Below are positions 58,282 to 64,000 of a DNA stretch of 64,000 bases, piece after piece. The position numbers and the translations under genes were made by a program. The stretch spans positions 4,107,501 through 4,171,500 of the forward strand of contig NZ_CP016094.1 of the NCBI RefSeq assembly GCF_001746835.1. Reading direction: 5' to 3'. The notes under the pieces were generated by a model. That model made no database searches. It was not told where the DNA came from and saw nothing but the letters and a program-made list of their open reading frames with translations. The stretch is from Lacunisphaera limnophila. Its GTDB lineage: Bacteria > Verrucomicrobiota > Verrucomicrobiia > Opitutales > Opitutaceae. Numbering within the stretch: position 1 is the first letter of the stretch; every line of letters starts with the position of its first letter.

Positions 58282-59628
58282 TTACGCCACGCGCTCGACG
58301 ACGAGCGGGGGCGGGATCGGGCGCTTCGGGGCGAGGCGGTAGGCGTCCTTGAAGTAGTTCAGCGCCTGCTCGAGCTTCGCCTCGTCGTTGTAATGGATCA
58401 TCATCAGCGGCTCGCCCTGCTTGACCTGCGTGCCGACCTTCTTGATCTCCGAGACGCCGACGGCGTAGTCGATCTTGTGGTGGTGCGCGGCGTCCTTGCC
58501 GGCGCCGAGGAGCGAGACCCCCTTGGCGATCATGGCGGCGTTGATCGTGTGCACGTAGCCGCGCTTCGGGGCGGGCAGCTTGCGGATGTGGCGGGCCGTC
58601 GGGAATTTCTCCGGGTGGTCGATGAACGAGGTGTCGCCGCCCTGCGCGCGGATCATGTCCTTGAACTTCTCGAGCGCGGAACCGTCGGTGAGGTGGCGCT
58701 GCACCGTCTGCTTGGCCGAGAGCGTGGAGCCCGCCACGCCGGCGAGGCGCACGATCTCCATGCCGAGCTTGAGCACGAGCTCCTTCATGTCCTCGGGGCC
58801 TTCGCCTTTCAGGAGCGCGATGGCCTCCTTGATCTCCAGCGCGGTGCCGACGGTGTCGCCGAGCGGCTGGTTCATGTCGGTGACGAGCGCGACACAGCGG
58901 CGCTTCATCGAGCGGCCGACGCGGGTCATGGAGCGGGCGAGCTGCTTGGCCTGCTCGAGATCCTTGATGAAGGAACCGTTGCCCCACTTCACGTCGATCA
59001 CGAGGCCCTCGGCGCCTTCCGCGAGCTTCTTGGACAGCACGCTGCCGGTGATGAGCGGGAGGCTCGGGATCGTGCCGGTCTCGAGACGCAGGTCGTAGAA
59101 AATCTTGTCGGCCGGGGCGAGCTCGGGGCTCTGCTCGGCGATCGCGCCGCCGATGCGGGCGAGCTGGTCCTGGAAGTGCTGGATCGACATGTGACCCTTG
59201 AAACCGGGCACGGCCGAGAGCTTCTCAAGGGTGGTGATGACGAACTCCTGCTCGACGCCGCACATCATGGGCACCACGACGCCGCTGGCCATGGCCAGCG
59301 GGGCGAGCACCAAGGCGGTCTTGTCGCCCACGCCGCCGGTCGAGTACTTGTCGATCTTCGGCTTGGCGATATGCGACAAATCGATGACTTCACCCGAAAG
59401 CATCATTTCCTCGGTCAGGATGGCCGTCTCCTGGGCGGACATGTTCGCGAAGTAGATCGCCATCAACAGGGCCGCCTGCTGGTGCTTGGGCATTTCCTCA
59501 TCGAGCGTGGAGTCGATGATGTAACGGATTTCCTCCTGCGTGAATTCCTGGCCGTCGCGTTTCTTCTCAATCAGGGAAGTGAACGAGGGCTTGATGAACC
59601 GGCGGGTGGGAATAGGACGTTTTCTCAT
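58282..59628 (-). CDS. deoA: Thymidine/pyrimidine-nucleoside phosphorylase
   Basis: This 448-residue enzyme cleaves thymidine or other pyrimidine nucleosides with phosphate. The signature KYSTGGVGDKT is at 94-104. The helical domain has LDEEMPKHQQAALLMAIYFA, and the glycine-rich motif VIDVKWGNGSFIKDLEQAKQ lies in the alpha/beta domain. The C-terminal barrel includes GYVHTINAAMIAKGVSLLGA. I chose the ATG at 59628; the longer frame has a basic non-coding extension. It is a single gene divergent from argS. Confidence 0.94.
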   Translation of the reverse strand: MRKRPIPTRRFIKPSFTSLIEKKRDGQEFTQEEIRYIIDSTLDEEMPKHQQAALLMAIYFANMSAQETAILTEEMMLSGEVIDLSHIAKPKIDKYSTGGVGDKTALVLAPLAMASGVVVPMMCGVEQEFVITTLEKLSAVPGFKGHMSIQHFQDQLARIGGAIAEQSPELAPADKIFYDLRLETGTIPSLPLITGSVLSKKLAEGAEGLVIDVKWGNGSFIKDLEQAKQLARSMTRVGRSMKRRCVALVTDMNQPLGDTVGTALEIKEAIALLKGEGPEDMKELVLKLGMEIVRLAGVAGSTLSAKQTVQRHLTDGSALEKFKDMIRAQGGDTSFIDHPEKFPTARHIRKLPAPKRGYVHTINAAMIAKGVSLLGAGKDAAHHHKIDYAVGVSEIKKVGTQVKQGEPLMMIHYNDEAKLEQALNYFKDAYRLAPKRPIPPPLVVERVA

Positions 59629-59834
59629 GGAAGTCTCTGAAGTTGTCTGAAGCGGCGCCGTGCGGCGCAAAGGTCGAAGAGGCAATGAGTTTTGTTGATT
59701 TTGTCGAGCCTTAAATCCCGGTATGCCGCACCGGGCTCGTCGCGCCCAACCCCCGCGGCGGCCCGGCTGGCGGCGGTTCTCCACCCGCGAAAATGCTTCT
59801 TGCTCAAAGCCAAGCGCAATTCCTCAATCGATGG

Positions 59835-61586
59835 ATGTCGCTTCCTTTCAACGTCGCCGCTCACCTCAGCACGAGCCTCCGCGCCGCCGCCGATCAGGCC
59901 GGTCTGGCCGGCCGCGGCTTCGATCCGGAGGTCCGGGTGGCCGACCCGGCCCACGGCGACTTCCAGGCCAACGGTGCCCTCGCCTTCGCCAAACGGGAAA
60001 AACTGAACCCCCGCGCCCTCGCCCAGCAGGTCGTGGATCAACTCGGGGCCCTGCAGGCGTCCTTTGACATCACCCTCGCCGGCCCGGGTTTCATCAACTT
60101 CCGCCTCAAGCCCGCCGCCCTCCTCGCCTGGCTCCAGACCCATGCGTCCGAGGACCAGCTCCGCGCCGGCGCCTCCGCCGCCCATGCCGGCCAGACCTGG
60201 GTCGTCGATTACTCCTCCCCCAACACCGCCAAACAGATGCACGTCGGGCACCTCCGCTCCGCCGTCATCGGCGAGGCCATCTGCCGCCTCCTCGCCTTCA
60301 CCGGCGCCAAGGTCATCCGCGACAACCACCTCGGCGACTGGGGCACGCAGTTCGGCAAACTCATCTACGGCTACAAGCGCTGGGTCGACGAAGCCGCCCT
60401 GCTGTCCGAACCCATCGAGGAACTCGAACGCGTCTACAAGCTCGGCCACGCCGCCACCCCCGACGACTCGCCTGAGCTCGAGGAGGCCCGCCGCGAGCTC
60501 GTGAAGCTCCAGTCCGGCGACCCGCAAAATGTCGCGCTCTGGAAAAAATTCTCCGACGTCAGCCTCGCCGCCTTCCAGCAGATCTACGACCGCCTCGGCA
60601 TCGTCTTCGACCACAACCTCGGCGAATCCTTCTACAACGACAAGGTCGAGCGCATCTACCGCGAACTCGCCGAGACCGGCCTCGCCGAGGTCAGCGAGGG
60701 CGCCCTCGTGGTCTTCCATCCCGAGCACCCGCGTTACGCCAAGCAGCCCTTCCTCATCCGCAAGGCCGATGGCGCCAGCAACTACGCCTCCACCGACCTC
60801 GCGACCGCCCTCTACCGCGTCGAGCACTTCGCGGCCGATGGCATTGTCGTCGTCACCGACTTCCGCCAGGGCGATCACTTCGAGCAGCTTTTCCTCACCG
60901 CGAAAAAATGGTTCGCCGCCAAGGGGTACCGCGTGCCCGAGCTCCACCACGTCACCTTCGGCGCCGTCACCGGCGAGGACGGCAAGGCGCTCAAGACCCG
61001 CGACGGCGGCGTGATCAAGCTCAAGGCCCTGCTCGACGAGGCCGAGGAGCGCGCCTACGCCCTCGTCTCCGCCAAGAGCCCCGACCTCCCCGAGGCCGAG
61101 CGCCGCGAGATCGCCCGCGCCGTCGGCGTCGGCTCCGTGCAGTACGCCGACCTCGCCCAGAACCGCAGCAGCAACTACGTGTTCGCCTGGGACAAGATGC
61201 TCGCCCTCGACGGCAATACCGCACCCTACCTGCTCTACGCCGTTACGCGCGTCCGCTCCATCTTCCGCAAGGCCGACCTCGACCCCGCCGCGCCGCCCAC
61301 GACCGGCGCCTCCGCCCCCGAGAGCGCGCAGGAACTCACCCTCGCCCGCAAGCTCGTGCAGTTCGCCGACGCCATCCAGGTCGCCGGCACGCAGCTGCGC
61401 CCGCACTTCCTCTGCCTTTACCTCTTCGAGCTGGCCGGCGCCTACAGCGCCTTCTACGCGGCCGACAAGGTCATCGTCGACGATCCCTCCGTCCGCGCGC
61501 GCCGTCTCCTGCTCTGCCACCGCACCCTCCTCACGCTCGAGACCGGCCTCCGCCTGCTCGGTCTGCGGACGTTGGAGCGGATGTAA
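59835..61586 (+). CDS. argS: Arginyl-tRNA synthetase
   Basis: This class I synthetase has about 583 residues. The N-terminal Add-1 domain precedes the catalytic core. VVDYSSPNTAKQMHVGHLRS contains the HIGH motif as HVGH (136-139). DNHLGDWGTQFGKLIYGYKR is diagnostic for ArgRS. The KMSKS loop is degenerate, as usual (KALKTRDGG), and the DALR anticodon-binding domain ends with LLCHRTLLTLETGLRLLGLR. An ATG 14 codons earlier is possible, but the family N-terminus fits 59835. Confidence 0.96.
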   Translation: MSLPFNVAAHLSTSLRAAADQAGLAGRGFDPEVRVADPAHGDFQANGALAFAKREKLNPRALAQQVVDQLGALQASFDITLAGPGFINFRLKPAALLAWLQTHASEDQLRAGASAAHAGQTWVVDYSSPNTAKQMHVGHLRSAVIGEAICRLLAFTGAKVIRDNHLGDWGTQFGKLIYGYKRWVDEAALLSEPIEELERVYKLGHAATPDDSPELEEARRELVKLQSGDPQNVALWKKFSDVSLAAFQQIYDRLGIVFDHNLGESFYNDKVERIYRELAETGLAEVSEGALVVFHPEHPRYAKQPFLIRKADGASNYASTDLATALYRVEHFAADGIVVVTDFRQGDHFEQLFLTAKKWFAAKGYRVPELHHVTFGAVTGEDGKALKTRDGGVIKLKALLDEAEERAYALVSAKSPDLPEAERREIARAVGVGSVQYADLAQNRSSNYVFAWDKMLALDGNTAPYLLYAVTRVRSIFRKADLDPAAPPTTGASAPESAQELTLARKLVQFADAIQVAGTQLRPHFLCLYLFELAGAYSAFYAADKVIVDDPSVRARRLLLCHRTLLTLETGLRLLGLRTLERM

Positions 61587-61592
61587 TCGTTT

Positions 61593-61651
61593 CGCGGGCG
61601 AGGTCGCCCGCGCTCGATATACCGAGTGGAGCCACGGCGGCCCCGCCGTGG
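61593..61651. repeat. Pair of GC-rich hairpins after argS
   Basis: CGCGGGCGA/TCGCCCGCG and CCACGGCGG/CCGCCGTGG each form a 9-bp stem with a 2-base gap at the tip. They lie just past the argS stop and have no T-run. They resemble the other intergenic hairpins of the window. Confidence 0.6.
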
Positions 61652-61738
61652 TAAATTTCCGTAAGCCGGCCCGACCCGCCTTTCCCTGACCCACTTCGCT
61701 CTTGCGGGCTCGCGCTCGCCCCGCAACATGGCCCCACC

Positions 61739-62509
61739 ATGTCTGGAGGCTCCCCGCAAAACACCGGCCCCGAATACTACGTCCGCGGCATCAACGACAC
61801 CGATGCGCGCGGCCCGTTCTCCCTCGAACAGCTGGTCTCGCTCGTGGAAGCCGGCCAGGTCACGGCGGAAACCTATTACTACGACGCCACCAGCGAACAG
61901 TGGCTGCTGATCTCCAGCAACGAGGCCATGAAGGCGGCCCTCTGGCCCGAGAAGAAACGCCTCGGCTTCAAGTCCATGGAGTTCAAGGCGGTCAACGAGG
62001 AGAAGACCGACAGCGCCCCGCCCATCACCGTGCAGCAGTTCCTCGATGCCGCCGAGGGCAAGACCGAGGAGACCAAGGGCAAGAAGGACAAGGGCGACAT
62101 CATGATGCTCGCCGCGCAGTGGGGCACCCGCTCCGCCGCCCTCATTTCCATCGCCAGCGCCATCGCCCTCGTGCTCCCCGGCATCGACGGCCTCACCGCC
62201 ATGGACCCGGTCAAGATCATGCAGACCCCCGGCGTCGTGCTCGGGCTCGTGGACCTCGTCATCGGCGTCCTGCTGCTCCTCGGCGTGATCCAGATTTATC
62301 CGTTCGTCCGCTTCCGCGCCGTGTTCGGGCTCGGTTTCCTTGGTTTCCTGTTTCTGACCCAGGGTCAGCTCACGCCGACGATCGCGGTCGCCGCCGGCGC
62401 CATCGGACTCTATTTCAGTACCATCTTCCTGAGCTATATCCCGCTCGCCGTCGCGGCGCTGCTCGGACTCGGCGGCATGGCGATGCTGGCGACGATGGCG
62501 TACGTCTGA
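61739..62509 (+). CDS. GYF_2-domain membrane protein
   Basis: This 256-residue protein has an N-terminal GYF_2-type domain (about 12-65): EYYVRGINDTDARGPFSLEQ followed by YYYDATSEQWLLI. A charged Lys/Glu linker with EGKTEETKGKKDKGD leads to a membrane domain with four segments (about 130-255). GYF_2 membrane proteins are common in Verrucomicrobiota and their function is unknown. The YihY-like gene starts 21 bases after it. Confidence 0.8.
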   Translation: MSGGSPQNTGPEYYVRGINDTDARGPFSLEQLVSLVEAGQVTAETYYYDATSEQWLLISSNEAMKAALWPEKKRLGFKSMEFKAVNEEKTDSAPPITVQQFLDAAEGKTEETKGKKDKGDIMMLAAQWGTRSAALISIASAIALVLPGIDGLTAMDPVKIMQTPGVVLGLVDLVIGVLLLLGVIQIYPFVRFRAVFGLGFLGFLFLTQGQLTPTIAVAAGAIGLYFSTIFLSYIPLAVAALLGLGGMAMLATMAYV

Positions 62510-62530
62510 TCCCGGCGGAGCGCCCCGTCC

Positions 62531-64000
62531 ATGCCGCTCACCCCGCTGCTCGCCCGCCTGCGCCGCCTGTGGGAGCAGGAGATCTGGTCCGCCAGCTACA
62601 ACCGCGAGCGCACCCTCCGCAACCGCGGCTACGCCTTCCTCCGGGTCGTCTCCATCACGATCTCCGGGCTGCATGAGCTGAAGGTCGCCAGTCGCGCCGC
62701 CGCCCTCAGCTACAGTTCCCTCCTCGGGCTCGGTCCGCTGGTGGCCATCGCGGTGCTCATCTCCGGCTTCGCGCTGGGCAACCGCGACCCCGCCATCATG
62801 GCGCAAAGCGTGAACCGCATCATCGGCTTCATCGCGCCGCAGGTCGCGCAATATGACCGCCCGGCAGCCGACGGCACCGCCGTGCTCGCCCCCATCACCG
62901 TCGGCGCCGACGGCCAGGTCGTGCCCCCCTCCGATCCGGAACTCGTCAAGCTGATCAGCCAGTTCGTCACCAGCAGCCGCTCCGGCACCGCCGGGCTCAT
63001 CGGTGTCTTCATGCTGCTGCTCATCGTCCTGCAGCTGTTCACCAGCATCGAGAACACCTTCAATGACATCTGGGGCGTGCGCCGCGGCCGCAGCTGGCTC
63101 ACCCGCATCATCTATTACTGGACCACCGTCACCCTCGGCGCGCTGCTGTTCTTCACCTCCATCACGCTGCTCTCGGCCAGCGCGTTCCTCAACGTCTTCC
63201 GCAACCTGACCGGCTGGCTCCCCTTCGGCGAACACCTGCTCGGCATGGTCAACTGGCTCCTGCCCTCCTCCTCCTTCGGCCTGCTGCTCATCCTCCTCAC
63301 CTTCTTCTACCGGATGGTGCCCAACACCCGCGTGCGCTGGACCGCCGCGCTCCTCGGCGCGCTCCTCGTCACCGGCCTGCTCTTCCTCAACAACTACGTC
63401 GCCTTCCTCTACTTCAAGGGCGTGCTCCGCACCAAGAGCCTCTACGGCTCCGTCGGCATCTTCCCGATCCTCATGGCGGGCCTCTACGTATTCTGGTTCT
63501 TCGTCCTCGTCGGCGGCCAGATCACCTACGCCGTGCAAAACGTGCGCTACCGCAGCAGCCAGACCGCCTGGCACAGCCTCAACCACGCCACCCGCGAGAG
63601 CATGTCGCTGGTCGTGCTCCTGCTCATCGCCCGCCGCTTCAAGGTCTGCGCGCCCGCCTACTCCGTCACCGAGCTCGCCCAGCTCATCCGCGTCCCGTCC
63701 CAGATCCTCAACGAGTCGCTCAACCGCCTCGTCGATCTCCAGCTCATCGACGAGCTCCCGCCCGCCGAGGGCGCCGACGCCAACGACAACCGCTACCAGC
63801 CCGCCCGCCCGCTGGGCCGCATCACCCTCACGGACTTCCGCCAGCGCTTCGAGAACTACGGCGAGGCGCCCAGCGGCGGGCTACTCGATCACGTCGACCC
63901 GGTGCTCGCTTTCTACCACGACAAGCTCAACGCGGCCATCCCCGCCGCCTTTGGCCCGAAGACGCTCGACGAGCTCATCGACGAGCAGCAGCCGAGCCAG
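62531..64000 (+). CDS. YihY/virulence factor BrkB family membrane protein (partial, runs off the right edge)
   Basis: At least 490 residues are visible. After a basic N-terminus, HELKVASRAAALSYSSLLGL marks the family start, with six membrane segments to about residue 340. Diagnostic parts are FTSIENTFNDIWGVRRGRSW, FYRMVPNTRVRWTAALLGAL and SLYGSVGIFPILMAGLYVFW. An extracytoplasmic insert (about 95-140) is larger than usual. The C-terminal part looks like a winged helix (VTELAQLIRVPSQILNESLN), seen in some YihY proteins. The start follows the GYF_2 gene closely. Confidence 0.92.
   Translation, partial: MPLTPLLARLRRLWEQEIWSASYNRERTLRNRGYAFLRVVSITISGLHELKVASRAAALSYSSLLGLGPLVAIAVLISGFALGNRDPAIMAQSVNRIIGFIAPQVAQYDRPAADGTAVLAPITVGADGQVVPPSDPELVKLISQFVTSSRSGTAGLIGVFMLLLIVLQLFTSIENTFNDIWGVRRGRSWLTRIIYYWTTVTLGALLFFTSITLLSASAFLNVFRNLTGWLPFGEHLLGMVNWLLPSSSFGLLLILLTFFYRMVPNTRVRWTAALLGALLVTGLLFLNNYVAFLYFKGVLRTKSLYGSVGIFPILMAGLYVFWFFVLVGGQITYAVQNVRYRSSQTAWHSLNHATRESMSLVVLLLIARRFKVCAPAYSVTELAQLIRVPSQILNESLNRLVDLQLIDELPPAEGADANDNRYQPARPLGRITLTDFRQRFENYGEAPSGGLLDHVDPVLAFYHDKLNAAIPAAFGPKTLDELIDEQQPSQ

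Noticed and set aside
61454-63586. 710-codon minus-strand frame opposite argS, the GYF_2 gene and the YihY gene
   Set aside because: It crosses three real genes on the other strand and has an extreme Glu/Gly/Asp bias.
1-64000. CRISPR array, insertion sequence or prophage
   Set aside because: No regularly spaced repeats, transposase or integrase motifs, or phage structural genes were found on reading both strands.

Overview
The window looks like a chromosome segment from a high-GC, Gram-negative member of the Verrucomicrobiota, most likely an Opitutaceae-type bacterium. The lineage is my inference. It rests on a fused MurC-MurB protein, a fused LpxC-FabZ protein, a meso-DAP-type MurE, lipid A genes, a large division and cell wall (dcw) cluster, exported sugar-handling proteins, and many short GC-rich hairpin repeats between genes. 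No tRNA, rRNA, CRISPR array, transposase or integrase was seen.

Layout. Positions 1-3131 (minus strand) hold a YceI-like exported protein, a polyprenyl synthetase and a FtsX/LolD-type ABC exporter that runs off the left edge. A small plus-strand gene with its own terminator lies at 3245-3491. Positions 3510-6972 carry a PilB/GspE-type secretion ATPase, a GspE N-domain partner and the GTPase Obg. Positions 7014-27163 are a nearly complete minus-strand dcw cluster in the order mraZ, rsmH, ftsL-like, ftsI, murE, murF, mraY, murD, a LysM gene, ftsW, murG, murC-murB, ddl, ftsQ, ftsA, ftsZ. Many junctions overlap by a few bases, so translation is probably coupled. At least five very short ORFs (43 to 66 codons) sit in the junctions mraZ-rsmH, murF-mraY and mraY-murD. 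A four-repeat MraZ-type operator lies just upstream of mraZ.

Positions 27.8-38.7 kb are an accessory island of visibly lower GC inserted upstream of mraZ, with many features of a defence island. It holds three parts. The first is a tightly coupled four-gene minus-strand operon: a small Gly/Ser-rich protein beginning Met-Gly, a PfkB kinase fused to a nucleoside deoxyribosyltransferase-like domain, a QueC-like enzyme and a HhH-GPD DNA glycosylase. I regard this as the best candidate for an undescribed nucleobase-based immune system. The second is a plus-strand trio of uncharacterised genes, the last interrupted by an amber codon at codon 3. The third is a SIR2 / middle component / Rad50-like ATPase operon that fits the ABC-three-component type, next to a DUF4365 nuclease-like gene. 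An 11-bp direct repeat flanks the island.

Positions 39-64 kb are ordinary chromosome. They hold an exported Gfo/Idh/MocA oxidoreductase, a Y-family DNA polymerase, a sugar-binding lipoprotein, lpxA and lpxC-fabZ, elongation factor P, carbonic anhydrase, an FkbM methyltransferase, an exported VOC protein and an exported nucleoside phosphorylase. They also hold RlmA-like and RlmI-like methyltransferases, a TMTC-like TPR membrane protein, a GH43 enzyme, an ECF sigma operon, thymidine phosphorylase, argS, a GYF_2 membrane protein and a YihY/BrkB protein that runs off the right edge. REP-like hairpins are scattered here, and some supply the stop codon of the preceding gene.
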